Below are positions 1 through 8,132 of a stretch of 64,000 bases of DNA, one piece after another. This DNA is from Oricola thermophila (GTDB lineage: Bacteria > Pseudomonadota > Alphaproteobacteria > Rhizobiales > Rhizobiaceae), in the NCBI RefSeq assembly GCF_013358405.1, contig NZ_CP054836.1, forward strand, positions 620,001 through 684,000, written 5' to 3'. The notes under the pieces are model-generated. The model did not search any database. It saw nothing but the letters and a program-made list of their open reading frames with translations, and was not told the origin of the DNA. How positions within the stretch are numbered: the stretch's first letter is position 1; every line of letters starts with the position of its first letter. Both the position numbers and the translations under genes were made by a program.

Positions 1-591
1 GAATATGCCCTTGGTTTCAAGTCGCGCGCTGACCGGCTGTCCGGTTTCGCGCGCCTCTTTCAGCGTCCGGGCACGGATCGCGTGCAGGTCGGCGGTCATT
101 TCCCGCGCCAGCAGCTCGACGAGGCCGGCGCCCATCAGGTGATTGGTGTTGCGCTCGTTGGAAAACTGCGGATCGACGGTATCGAAATCCGCGTTCACGA
201 AGCCCTCGTTGACAAAGACATTGACCGTGAAATCGCCCGCGCCTCCGGTCACGGGCTCGCGGTGGCAGCTGGAACAGGCGTTGGAATCGGTCCCAGCGAT
301 GCGCTGGAACAGGCTGTCCGGCGGGCGTTTGCGCTTGGTCGGGATGATCGCTTGCGTCGCCATGATGCGTCCCGCGCCATCAAGCTCGGTGAACTTGGCG
401 GTGAACAGTTCTTCGCCCCGCTCGATCAGGTTGAACAGAGCGTCGCGATCGAGGCGCCCTTCAAGCTCCGACTGGTCGACATGGTCGGTGAGGGTGCGTT
501 CTGCCCAGGGGACGTCGTTGGCCGCGGCTGGCAGGCAAGCCGTGGCGACGAGTAGCGCGACGATGGGCGTGGATATGGAGCGCTTCTGCAT
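1..591 (-). CDS. c-type cytochrome / di-heme oxidoreductase-like protein, 3' end outside window
   Basis: An open frame runs leftward from an ATG at 591 to the window edge without a stop, giving the first 197 residues. Residues 1-22 look like a secretion signal (hydrophobic VALLVATACLPAAA, then the mature start near AND), so the protein should be periplasmic. A heme-attachment motif CSSCH lies at about residues 100-104, followed by a segment ending ELLAREMTADLHAIRAR that resembles di-heme oxidoreductases (DUF1111 type) as I remember them. The second heme motif would lie outside the window. The ATG is one base from the stop of the ROK repressor gene, so the two are probably cotranscribed. Why a xylose-type repressor should sit upstream of a cytochrome is unclear. 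The heme motif is certain; the family is inferred. Confidence 0.6.
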   Translation of the reverse strand, partial: MQKRSISTPIVALLVATACLPAAANDVPWAERTLTDHVDQSELEGRLDRDALFNLIERGEELFTAKFTELDGAGRIMATQAIIPTKRKRPPDSLFQRIAGTDSNACSSCHREPVTGGAGDFTVNVFVNEGFVNADFDTVDPQFSNERNTNHLMGAGLVELLAREMTADLHAIRARTLKEARETGQPVSARLETKGIF

Positions 592-592
592 G

Positions 593-1816
593 TCAATTCT
601 CCGCGGAGCCGAGCACGCGGTCGGCCTGGGCGGCGTCGATTTTCGACAGGGCGCCGATGGCACAACCCTCGAACACGAGCGGCATCTCGTCCACATAGAG
701 GTCGATAGGGATGTCGCGGGCAGCGGCCAGGTTGGAATTGCCCAGCGTTTCGCGCAATGTCGGTTCCATCAGGTCGAAGGCGATCGCGCCGTGGCCCGCA
801 AAGACGACGCGGAACGGATCAACCAGCGCGAAAATGCTGGCCAGGCCCAGCCCCAAGGAACGGCCTGCTGCGGCAAATGCCTCGCGCGCCAGCGGGTTTC
901 CGTCGCGTGCGGCGTTGGCGACGCTGGTGAACTCGCCGGGAGTCACGTGGCTTGCCGGCTTCGCGTCGATCGGCTCCTGGCGGTAGCGGCGCAAGATCGC
1001 ATAGTCGCCGGCATTGGCCTCGATGCAGCCACGCGAGCCGCAGCGGCACAGTGCACCGCCGACCTTGTACATCATGTGTCCGAATTCCGTACCCGACGAT
1101 TGCGTGCCGTTGATGATGTCGCCGCGCAGGAACAGGCCCATGCCGACGCCGTGGGCGAGCAATATGGCCGCGAAATTGTCGCTGTAGCGCTCGGGGTCGC
1201 GCCAGTTGAGCGCCTTCGCGATCAGGTCGCAGTCGTTGGCCAGACTTGCCGGCACGCCGAATTCCTCTTCGAGCCAATCGGCTACGGGCACATCGGTGAG
1301 CGATGTCATCGGCGAACGCAGCATGTTCCGCCCGGCAATGTCAGTCGCGCCCTGCACGCCGACGGCGATACGCGCAACCTGACGGGCGTCGATGCCGCTG
1401 GAATCCAGCGTCCGGCGGATGTCGGCGACGAGGCTTTCACGGAACGCTTCCCTCTCGATGTTCGCCATGTCGAGGTCGAACTCGCGGCGTGCGACAACCG
1501 AGCCCGCGTAATCGACGATGGCCACGGCGGCAACGCCAATCTTGAGGATCAGCAGAACGGCGTGACGGAACTTCGGGTTGATGGACAGGTCTACGCTCGG
1601 CCGGCCCCGGCCTGCGCTGGTGCCATTCTCTCCTCCGCGGGCGATGAGGACGTCCTCGGCGATCAGGTCATTCGAAATCGTGGAGACGGTCGCGGGGCTC
1701 AGTCCTGCCTGCAGGGCGATCTCGCCGCGGCTGATTGCCTTGTTGCGCCGCACGATCTGTATGATGCGTAGCCGGTTCCGTCTTCGCATGTCGTCTGAGC
1801 GAAGTATTTTTGTCAT
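593..1816 (-). CDS. xylR: ROK-family transcriptional repressor, probable xylose regulator
   Basis: This 407-residue protein has an N-terminal winged helix (residues about 8-65) followed by a ROK sugar-sensing domain. The ROK zinc signature CRCGSRGC is present and is followed by IEANAG; the EFGH motif and a DYAG phosphate-binding-like segment are also visible. ROK repressors bind a sugar and release the operator of a sugar operon. The gene is divergent from xylFHG, so the inferred role is a xylose-responsive repressor. The ATG at 1816 was chosen because GAGGAGG precedes it and the helix-turn-helix starts just after it; the frame is open further upstream but that part looks non-coding. A perfect inverted repeat in the divergent promoter region is a good operator candidate. 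Confidence 0.8.
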   Translation of the reverse strand: MTKILRSDDMRRRNRLRIIQIVRRNKAISRGEIALQAGLSPATVSTISNDLIAEDVLIARGGENGTSAGRGRPSVDLSINPKFRHAVLLILKIGVAAVAIVDYAGSVVARREFDLDMANIEREAFRESLVADIRRTLDSSGIDARQVARIAVGVQGATDIAGRNMLRSPMTSLTDVPVADWLEEEFGVPASLANDCDLIAKALNWRDPERYSDNFAAILLAHGVGMGLFLRGDIINGTQSSGTEFGHMMYKVGGALCRCGSRGCIEANAGDYAILRRYRQEPIDAKPASHVTPGEFTSVANAARDGNPLAREAFAAAGRSLGLGLASIFALVDPFRVVFAGHGAIAFDLMEPTLRETLGNSNLAAARDIPIDLYVDEMPLVFEGCAIGALSKIDAAQADRVLGSAEN

Positions 1817-1845
1817 TGTCCCGGTGCGCCTCCTCACGTGCCGGG

Positions 1846-1874
1846 TGCAATGCAAGAATTTCATATGCATTGCA
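1846..1874. promoter_or_regulatory. Inverted repeat, candidate ROK (XylR) operator
   Basis: TGCAATGCA (1846-1854) and TGCATTGCA (1866-1874) form a perfect 9-base inverted repeat with an 11-base centre. It lies between the divergent ROK gene and xylF. A TTGACA at 1901-1906 could be the -35 box of xylF, although the -10 is weak. The position and symmetry suit a dimeric repressor. Confidence 0.6.
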
Positions 1875-2024
1875 ACAAGTTGACGTAGCCCGCTTTCATG
1901 TTGACATGTTCGCCCATTTGAGTCACGATTTTTTTCGAGGCTCGAATTAAAGGGCTTCTGTCGCGGGGAGGCGCTATGCCCGGCCCGCACTAACAGTTGC
2001 ATTTCCGTGCATCGGGAGGATTAC

Positions 2025-3059
2025 ATGAGAAAGTTTGCAACCGCGCTCCTCGCGGGCGTCGTACTGTCTGCCGGTCTCGCCGGTTCGGCATGGGCCGAAG
2101 GCAAGACCATCGGCGTGTCCTGGTCGAACTTCCAGGAAGAACGCTGGAAGACCGACGAAGCCGCCATGAAGGCCGCGATCGAGGCCAATGGCGACACCTA
2201 CGTTTCCACTGATGCCCAGTCGTCGGCGGCCAAGCAGTTGTCGGACGTGGAGAGCCTGATGGCGCAGGGCGTTGACGCGCTCATCGTTCTCGCCCAGGAC
2301 AATCAGGCGATCATCCCGGCCGTGCAGGCCGCTGCTGACGAGGGCATTCCCGTCATCGCCTATGACCGCCTGATCGAGGACAGCCGCGCATTCTACCTTA
2401 CCTTCGACAATGTCGAGGTCGGCCGCATGCAGGCCCGCGCCGTTCTCGCGGCCGCGCCGAAGGGCAATTACGTCATGATCAAGGGTTCGCCCACCGATCC
2501 GAACGCCGACTTCCTTCGCGGTGGTCAGCAGGAGGTTCTGCAGGACGCTATCGACAAGGGTGACATCACCATCGTTGGCGAGGCCTATACCGACGGCTGG
2601 CTTCCGGCCAATGCCCAGCGCAACATGGAACAGATCCTGACGGCCAACGACAACAAGGTCGATGCCGTGGTCGCTTCCAATGACGGTACTGCCGGTGGTG
2701 TCGTTGCCGCGCTTACGGCGCAGGGCATGGAAGGCATTCCGGTGTCCGGCCAGGACGGTGACCATGCCGCCCTGAACCGCGTCGCGAAGGGCACGCAGAC
2801 GGTCAGCGTCTGGAAGGATGCCCGTGAACTCGGCAAGGCTGCAGGCGAAATCGCTGCCCAGCTGGCCGACGGGACGGACATGGCGGATATCGAGGGCGCG
2901 GTGGAATGGACGTCTCCGGCCGGCACGACCATGACCGCCAAGTTCCTCAAGCCGGTTCCGATCACCCAGGACAATCTGAGCGTTGTCGTGGATGCAGGTT
3001 GGATCTCCAAGGAAGCACTCTGCCAGGGCGTTTCCGACGGACCGGCTCCCTGTAACTGA
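2025..3059 (+). CDS. xylF: Xylose ABC transporter substrate-binding protein
   Basis: This 344-residue periplasmic protein starts with a clear signal peptide (cleavage after AGSAWA, about residue 22). The mature part is a periplasmic-binding-protein type I fold. Segments such as EERWKTD, AYDRLIED and FDNVEVG match XylF of enteric bacteria as I remember it, and favour xylose over ribose or fructose. The ATG at 2025 has a strong ribosome site GGGAGGA at 2014-2020. Two cysteines near the C-terminus (CQGV and the penultimate residue) could form a disulfide. xylH follows after a stable intercistronic hairpin, which may let the binding protein be made in excess. The sugar specificity is inferred from similarity only. 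Confidence 0.82.
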   Translation: MRKFATALLAGVVLSAGLAGSAWAEGKTIGVSWSNFQEERWKTDEAAMKAAIEANGDTYVSTDAQSSAAKQLSDVESLMAQGVDALIVLAQDNQAIIPAVQAAADEGIPVIAYDRLIEDSRAFYLTFDNVEVGRMQARAVLAAAPKGNYVMIKGSPTDPNADFLRGGQQEVLQDAIDKGDITIVGEAYTDGWLPANAQRNMEQILTANDNKVDAVVASNDGTAGGVVAALTAQGMEGIPVSGQDGDHAALNRVAKGTQTVSVWKDARELGKAAGEIAAQLADGTDMADIEGAVEWTSPAGTTMTAKFLKPVPITQDNLSVVVDAGWISKEALCQGVSDGPAPCN

Positions 3060-3088
3060 TCTTTCTGCTCTGTTACAAACCAGCATAA

Positions 3089-3118
3089 GGCGTTTCCATC
3101 CCTCGGGATGGGAACGCC
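3089..3118 (+). promoter_or_regulatory. Intercistronic hairpin between xylF and xylH
   Basis: A 13-pair stem (GGCGTTTCCATCC with GGATGGGAACGCC, one G-U pair) closes on a CTCG tetraloop. No T-run follows, so it is more likely an mRNA-stabilising or attenuating element than a full terminator. Similar hairpins follow the binding-protein genes dctP and phnD. Confidence 0.6.
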
Positions 3119-3145
3119 GCGATGTCCCTTACCCGGATTACGGCC

Positions 3146-4447
3146 ATGACCGACACTTCACCTGCGGCAAGCGCGCCGGCAAAACCGCGTAATTTCTTTG
3201 CCGCGCTCGAGATAGACAATCGCCTTCTTGGAATGATCGGCGCCTTCGTCGTCATCTGCCTTGTGTTCAATTTCCTGACCGACGGGCGTTTCATGACGCC
3301 CCGGAACATATTCAACCTGACGATCCAGACCGCGTCGGTCGCGATCATGGCGACAGGAATGGTATTCGTCATCGTCACGCGGCATATCGACCTGTCCGTC
3401 GGCTCGCTGCTCGCGACCTGCTCGGCGGTGATGGCGATGATGCAGACATTGGTCATGCCCGACTGGCTCGGCCTCGGGCTCAACCATCCGGCGACCATGC
3501 CGGTTGCCATCCTCGTCGGCATGGCGGCCGGACTGGCGATCGGCGCATTCCATGGCTGGCTGATCGGCTACCTGACGATTCCCGCCTTCATCGTCACGCT
3601 CGGCGGTTACCTCGTTTGGCGCAACGTGGCATGGCACCTGACAAAGGGCCAGACGATCGGGCCGCTTGACGAGAACTTCCAGCTGTTCGGTGGCATCAAC
3701 GGCACGCTTGGCGAGACCTGGAGCTGGGTCTTCGCTGCCATCGCGATCGCCGGATCCCTGTATGCGCTGTGGCAGTCGCGGCGAACCAAGGTCATGCACG
3801 AGTTCCCGGTCAAACCCGTCTGGGCGGAAGTCGTGCTCGGAGGCGTCATCGCGGCGGTGATCGTCGGTTTCGTCTACGTGCTCAATTCCTATGAAATACC
3901 TGCGGCGCGGCTGCGTCGGATTTACGAGGCGCGCGGCGAGGTGTTGCCGGAGGGAGTCACCCAGGGATACGGCATACCGATCTCGGTGCTGCTGCTGATC
4001 CTCATCGCGATCGTGATGACCGTGGTCGCACGGCGCACCCGGCTCGGCCGCTACATCTTCGCGACGGGCGGCAATCCCGAGGCGGCCATGCTGGCCGGCA
4101 TCAACACGCGGCTGCTCACGGTGAAGGTGTTCGCCATCATGGGGCTTCTTTGCGCGATTTCCGCGGTCGTGGCCTCGTCGCGCCAGACCTTCCACTCCAA
4201 CGACATCGGCACGCTTGACGAGTTGCGGGTCATCGCCGCGGCCGTGATTGGCGGCACCGCGCTTTCCGGCGGCATGGGCACGATATACGGCGCCATTCTC
4301 GGCGCGCTGATCATGCAGAGCCTGCAGTCGGGCATGGCAATGGTCGGCGTCGATGCGCCGTACCAGAACATCGTTGTCGGTATCGTGCTGGTTCTCGCCG
4401 TTTTCATCGACATCGTCTATCGCCGCAGGACGGGAGACAAGATATGA
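3146..4447 (+). CDS. xylH: Xylose ABC transporter permease
   Basis: A 433-residue inner-membrane permease of the BPD_transp_2 (ribose/xylose) family with roughly ten hydrophobic segments. The family EAA-like region GGNPEAAMLAGINT is present before the last membrane helices, and GGTALSGGMGT lies near the C-terminus. Compared with short RbsC-type permeases there is a long central loop (about residues 190-280) with an extra membrane span, as in XylH. The start is uncertain. An ATG at 3122 is also in frame, but it falls right behind the hairpin, which would bury its ribosome site; neither candidate has a strong Shine-Dalgarno. The stop overlaps the xylG start (ATGA). Confidence 0.8.
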   Translation: MTDTSPAASAPAKPRNFFAALEIDNRLLGMIGAFVVICLVFNFLTDGRFMTPRNIFNLTIQTASVAIMATGMVFVIVTRHIDLSVGSLLATCSAVMAMMQTLVMPDWLGLGLNHPATMPVAILVGMAAGLAIGAFHGWLIGYLTIPAFIVTLGGYLVWRNVAWHLTKGQTIGPLDENFQLFGGINGTLGETWSWVFAAIAIAGSLYALWQSRRTKVMHEFPVKPVWAEVVLGGVIAAVIVGFVYVLNSYEIPAARLRRIYEARGEVLPEGVTQGYGIPISVLLLILIAIVMTVVARRTRLGRYIFATGGNPEAAMLAGINTRLLTVKVFAIMGLLCAISAVVASSRQTFHSNDIGTLDELRVIAAAVIGGTALSGGMGTIYGAILGALIMQSLQSGMAMVGVDAPYQNIVVGIVLVLAVFIDIVYRRRTGDKI

Positions 4448-5214
4448 CCACACCGCTTGTCGAACTGCGCGACATGCAGAAGTCGTTTGGCGGCATCAAG
4501 GCCGTCGATCATGTCAGCTTCGATCTCTATCCGGGGGAAGTGGTCGGCGTGCTCGGTCACAACGGAGCAGGCAAGTCCGTGTTGATGAAGATGCTGTCGG
4601 GCGCGTTGCCGCGCGACGGTGGCGAGATCTACATCAACGGGGAGAAGGCGAATATCAACAATCCGCGAGACGCCCGCGACTACAAGATCGAGACGATCTA
4701 CCAGTATCTCGCGCTCGCGGATAATCTGGATGCCGCGTCGAATCTCTTCCTCGGTCGCGAACTCGTCACGCCGAGCGGTTTTGTCGACGACGCGCGGATG
4801 GAGGCCGAGACGCGCAAGATCATGAAACGCCTCAACCCGAATTTCCGGCGCTTCCACACGCCGGTCGCGGGGCTGTCGGGCGGCCAGCGCCAGTCGGTGG
4901 CAATTGCACGCGCGGTCTATTTCAACGCCAGGATCCTGATCATGGACGAGCCGACCGCTGCGCTCGGCGTGCAGGAAACCAAGATGGTTGCCGAACTTAT
5001 CGAGCAGCTGAAGTCCGAAGGTATCGGCATCTTCCTGATCGATCACGACATCCACCAGGTGAAGATGCTGTGCGACCGGGCCAATGTCATGAAGAACGGG
5101 CAGCTTGTCGGCACGGTCAAGGTGGACGAGGTTTCCGAGGATGACATGCTGGGGATGATCATAGCCGGCAAGTGTCCGCCGCAGGGCGTCCCGGGGCCCG
5201 GCGCGATCTCCTGA
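4444..5214 (+). CDS. xylG: Xylose ABC transporter ATP-binding protein, single-domain
   Basis: A 256-residue ATPase with Walker A GHNGAGKS, signature LSGGQRQSVAIARA, Walker B ILIMDEP and the H-loop DHD. It powers the xylFH transporter. Enteric XylG carries two ATPase domains (about 510 residues); this protein has only one, so a homodimer must serve the permease, as in rhizobial FrcA-type systems. It overlaps xylH by four bases (ATGA), consistent with translational coupling. The C-terminal tail (CPPQGVPGPGAIS) is probably unstructured. No xylose catabolic genes follow in this window. Confidence 0.82.
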   Translation: MTTPLVELRDMQKSFGGIKAVDHVSFDLYPGEVVGVLGHNGAGKSVLMKMLSGALPRDGGEIYINGEKANINNPRDARDYKIETIYQYLALADNLDAASNLFLGRELVTPSGFVDDARMEAETRKIMKRLNPNFRRFHTPVAGLSGGQRQSVAIARAVYFNARILIMDEPTAALGVQETKMVAELIEQLKSEGIGIFLIDHDIHQVKMLCDRANVMKNGQLVGTVKVDEVSEDDMLGMIIAGKCPPQGVPGPGAIS

Positions 5215-5224
5215 TCCGCCATGC

Positions 5225-5266
5225 GGGCGCGGTCGTGACATGTTGCCGCGCCCCTGCTCTTTCTCT
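5225..5266 (+). terminator. Possible terminator after xylG
   Basis: GGGCGCGG (5225-5232) can pair with CCGCGCCC (5246-5253) across a 13-base loop, followed by a pyrimidine-rich CTGCTCTTTCTCTC tract. The loop is long and the T-run broken, so termination efficiency is uncertain. Confidence 0.35.
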
Positions 5267-5350
5267 CAAATTCATATATAGTGAGCGGACCTTCCTTCGT
5301 GGTGATCCGCGGGGGAAGGATTTGCCTTGAGTCTCGGAGAGCGGATCGTC

Positions 5351-6088
5351 ATGGATACTGCACGCAAGAACGAACAGTCCTCGGAAATTCCCGCTATCTG
5401 CCGTTCTTGCGAGGCGCGCCACGGAGGGATTTGTGGCGTGCTTTCCCCCGATCAACTGAAAAAGCTCAACCGTTACACCAAGCAGTATTCCTACGAGAGC
5501 GGGAACGAGCTTCTTTCCGCCGGCGAGGAAGCCCATCGCTATTCGAACATTCTTCGCGGCGTGGTGAAGCTGTCCAAGCTGCTTGCCGATGGCCGTCAGC
5601 AGATTGTCGGCCTGCAGTTCGCTCCCGATTTCATGGGCCGCCTGTTCCGCGAGGAAAGCGATGTGATCGCTGACGCGGCGACCGATGTGACGCTTTGCAC
5701 GTTTCCACGCAACGTGATCGAGGAACTGGTTCGCGAATCGCCCGAACTCGAGCACAAGCTGCACGAGCAGGCCTTGAAGGAACTCGACGAGGCACGGGAA
5801 TGGATGCTCACGCTCGGTCGCAAGACTGCTGGAGAAAAGGTGGCCAGCTTTCTTTACCTTATCGCGGCAAATGTCGATCCGGAACTCGCTGACCATGACG
5901 GGCCGATCCGGTTCGAACTTCCGCTCAAGCGTTCGGATATCGCGGATTTTCTCGGTCTGACCATCGAAACCGTCAGCCGGCAGATTACCAAGCTGCGCAA
6001 GGCCGGGGTGATCCAGATCGAGAACAACCGGACGGTGATCGTGCCCGATCTCGAGAGACTCGAAGCCGCCTGCGAAACCGACCGTTGA
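5351..6088 (+). CDS. fnrL: FNR-type oxygen-sensing transcription factor (FnrL/FnrN)
   Basis: A 245-residue Crp/Fnr regulator. N-terminal cysteines at residues 17, 20 and 28 (CX2CX7C) plus C116 match the ligand set for an oxygen-labile [4Fe-4S] cluster in FNR/FnrN proteins. The cNMP-like domain covers about residues 30-150. The C-terminal helix-turn-helix contains ETVSR, the FNR recognition motif for TTGAT half-sites. Two FNR boxes occur in this window, before ccoN/hemerythrin and before ccoG, so it probably activates the adjacent microaerobic genes. The ATG at 5351 has GGAGAG nine bases upstream; a TTG at 5327 is also in frame. The gene is convergent with hemN with no base between the stops. 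Confidence 0.9.
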   Translation: MDTARKNEQSSEIPAICRSCEARHGGICGVLSPDQLKKLNRYTKQYSYESGNELLSAGEEAHRYSNILRGVVKLSKLLADGRQQIVGLQFAPDFMGRLFREESDVIADAATDVTLCTFPRNVIEELVRESPELEHKLHEQALKELDEAREWMLTLGRKTAGEKVASFLYLIAANVDPELADHDGPIRFELPLKRSDIADFLGLTIETVSRQITKLRKAGVIQIENNRTVIVPDLERLEAACETDR

Positions 6089-7444
6089 TCAGACGGCCTT
6101 GGAATAACGTACCGAACTGTCTTCCAGGTAGGCGTCGAACCAGCTTGCGACGATGCGCGTGAAGCGGCGCGCTTCCTCCCTGACGCGGAATCTGCGGTCA
6201 TCGGCTTCGGAGAGGCCGAAGCGGTCCGTCGCGGCGACCAGCCGGGCCTCGGCGATGTAGGGCCGGGCCAGGTCGCCGAACCTTTCCTCCATCGCCTCAA
6301 ATGACACGGCGAAATCGCACATGATGCGTTCGATCATGTAGGCACGAATCCGGTCGTCGACACTCAGCTCGACACCGCGCGCAGCCGCGATCTTGCCGTT
6401 GCGGACGGTATTCTCGTATTCTCTGGTAGGGACAATGTTCTGCACATAGGCGTCCCCGTAGGAGCTGATCGCGGATGCGCCGAGACCGATCAGCGTGCGG
6501 CAGGCGTCTGTCGTGTAGCCTTGGAAGTTGCGGAACAGGCGCCCCTTGCGGGCGGCAAGTGCAAGGCTGTCGTCCGGCTTCGCGAAGTGATCGATCCCGA
6601 TCCGGTCATAGCCGGCGCCGGCAATCATGTCGGCGGCGAGTCCGGCGTGATGGAACCGCTCGATCGTGCCGGGCAGATCCTCCTCGCGGATCAGTCGCTG
6701 GTGCTTCTTCATCCAGGGCACATGGGCGTAGCCGAACAGCGCGATTCGGTCCGGGGACAGGGTGAGTACCTTGTCGATGGTGGAGACGAGTCGTTCCTCC
6801 GTCTGTAGCGGCAGGCCGTAAAGGGCATCGACATTGATCGAGCGCACGCCCGATTCGCGAAGCGTATCGATGATCTCGCGGGTCTGCTCGAAGGTCTGCG
6901 GCCGGTTGATTGCCCGCTGTACCTCTTCGGAAAAGTCCTGGACACCGACGCTGGCGCGGGTGACGCCGAGAACGGAGAATCCCTTCAACGTTTCGGCCGT
7001 GACATCCGACGGATCGATCTCGATCGAGATCTCCGTATCCGCGCCGAGCCTGAAATTGTCCTGCAGCGCCCGGGCGAGACGCTCGATGTCCGGCTGGCGC
7101 AGCATGCTCGGAGACCCCCCGCCGAGATGCAGATGCGCCAGCCGGAACCGACGGCCGGCGAGTTCCCGCACGGTCGCCATTTCTTCCAACAGTGCCCCGA
7201 CATAGGCCTCGACCGGCGCATATTTCAGGGTGTGCTTGGTATGACAGCCGCAAAACCAGCAGAGCCGGTCGCAGAAGGGCACATGCAGATACAGTGAAAC
7301 CGGTTCGTCAGCGGGCAGGCGCTCTAGCCGGGCTCGGGCTATGGACAGTCCGTCCGGCGCGCTGAAATGCGGCGCGGTCGGATAGCTGGTGTAGCGCGGC
7401 ACGGCACCGCGCTGGCTGGCGAGAATCCGCTCCGCGTCGATCAT
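6089..7444 (-). CDS. hemN: Oxygen-independent coproporphyrinogen III oxidase
   Basis: A 451-residue radical-SAM enzyme that decarboxylates coproporphyrinogen III to protoporphyrinogen IX without oxygen. The cluster motif CDRLCWFC (C58, C62, C65, CX3CX2C) is followed by C67, as in HemN. The glycine-rich GGGSPS and the EIDPSD segment for SAM binding are present, and the C-terminal HemN domain is intact. I chose the ATG at 7444 because it overlaps the stop of the hemerythrin-like gene (ATGA); a TTG at 7465 would overlap it by 25 bases. It supplies heme for the neighbouring cbb3 oxidase when oxygen is low and probably shares the FNR-controlled promoter upstream of the hemerythrin gene. Confidence 0.92.
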   Translation of the reverse strand: MIDAERILASQRGAVPRYTSYPTAPHFSAPDGLSIARARLERLPADEPVSLYLHVPFCDRLCWFCGCHTKHTLKYAPVEAYVGALLEEMATVRELAGRRFRLAHLHLGGGSPSMLRQPDIERLARALQDNFRLGADTEISIEIDPSDVTAETLKGFSVLGVTRASVGVQDFSEEVQRAINRPQTFEQTREIIDTLRESGVRSINVDALYGLPLQTEERLVSTIDKVLTLSPDRIALFGYAHVPWMKKHQRLIREEDLPGTIERFHHAGLAADMIAGAGYDRIGIDHFAKPDDSLALAARKGRLFRNFQGYTTDACRTLIGLGASAISSYGDAYVQNIVPTREYENTVRNGKIAAARGVELSVDDRIRAYMIERIMCDFAVSFEAMEERFGDLARPYIAEARLVAATDRFGLSEADDRRFRVREEARRFTRIVASWFDAYLEDSSVRYSKAV

Positions 7445-7950
7445 TTGGATACCTGTTTCTGGCAAAGAAGCGGCACGATGTGCTCGCGCTCGAAAGCTAT
7501 GTGGCGCCGCAGCCCCTCGAAAAAGCCGCGCAGCATGTAGGCAAGGGTTTCGACATTCACGGAGGCCTTGTCCGTGACGAACCGAGACAACGCATCCGAA
7601 ACCTCGTCGGCGTAGCTCTCGTCCTCCCAGTGCTCGTAGCGGAGCCGCTCAAGGGAGGCCTTCAGGTTCGAGTCGATTCCGTCGCTCGCCATCAGAATGG
7701 GAAAGACTGTCCTTTCCTCGTGTTCATGTGCAGCACGGACCATCGGCTGGATCTTGCGGGCCAGACTCAGACACATCTGCGTGTCGGAAATTTCGGGCAA
7801 TTCGTCCGCGATTTCCTCGAGTTTCTGGCACAGGGCCAGCTGCTCTTCGTGATGGGCAAGGATTTGCGCGCAGACCTGCCCGGCGTCCACGCATGTATTT
7901 CGCAGCAGCGGAACGACGTTGTCCTTCTTTGCGTCTTCGCGCGTTTTCAT
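7441..7950 (-). CDS. Hemerythrin-like HHE domain protein
   Basis: A 169-residue helical protein with histidine/glutamate clusters expected for a non-heme di-iron site: HHEEQ (residues 33-37), [10 protein letters not shown] (about 75-84) and [13 protein letters not shown] near the C-terminus. HHE proteins bind oxygen, NO or iron; the exact role here is unknown. The ATG at 7950 begins the conserved region; the open frame extends upstream through the promoter region and is not coding there. It is the first gene of a two-gene operon with hemN. An FNR box lies 67 bases upstream, pointing to low-oxygen induction and to a function in oxygen or NO handling. Confidence 0.75.
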   Translation of the reverse strand: MKTREDAKKDNVVPLLRNTCVDAGQVCAQILAHHEEQLALCQKLEEIADELPEISDTQMCLSLARKIQPMVRAAHEHEERTVFPILMASDGIDSNLKASLERLRYEHWEDESYADEVSDALSRFVTDKASVNVETLAYMLRGFFEGLRRHIAFEREHIVPLLCQKQVSK

Positions 7951-8016
7951 TTGTCTACAGCCTCGCAGGGCGATTAAGGTCAGCGGCAAGCATTGCGCCT
8001 TGGCGAGTCCCGCACA

Positions 8017-8030
8017 TTGATTCAGGTCAA
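8017..8030. promoter_or_regulatory. FNR box between hemerythrin-like gene and ccoN
   Basis: TTGATTCAGGTCAA fits the FNR/Anr/FnrL consensus TTGAT-N4-ATCAA with one change. Its centre is about 110 bases from the ccoN ATG and about 73 bases from the hemerythrin ATG, so it may serve one or both divergent promoters. The same 14 bases recur before ccoG. Confidence 0.85.
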
Positions 8031-8132
8031 GGCGCGTCGGTACGAAGCACTGACATATCGAGGATGCGAATAGATGCCAGCGCGGTCGGGACAGCCGCGG
8101 CTGGCCTGAGCGCATGTCCGAAGGGGGTTCCC

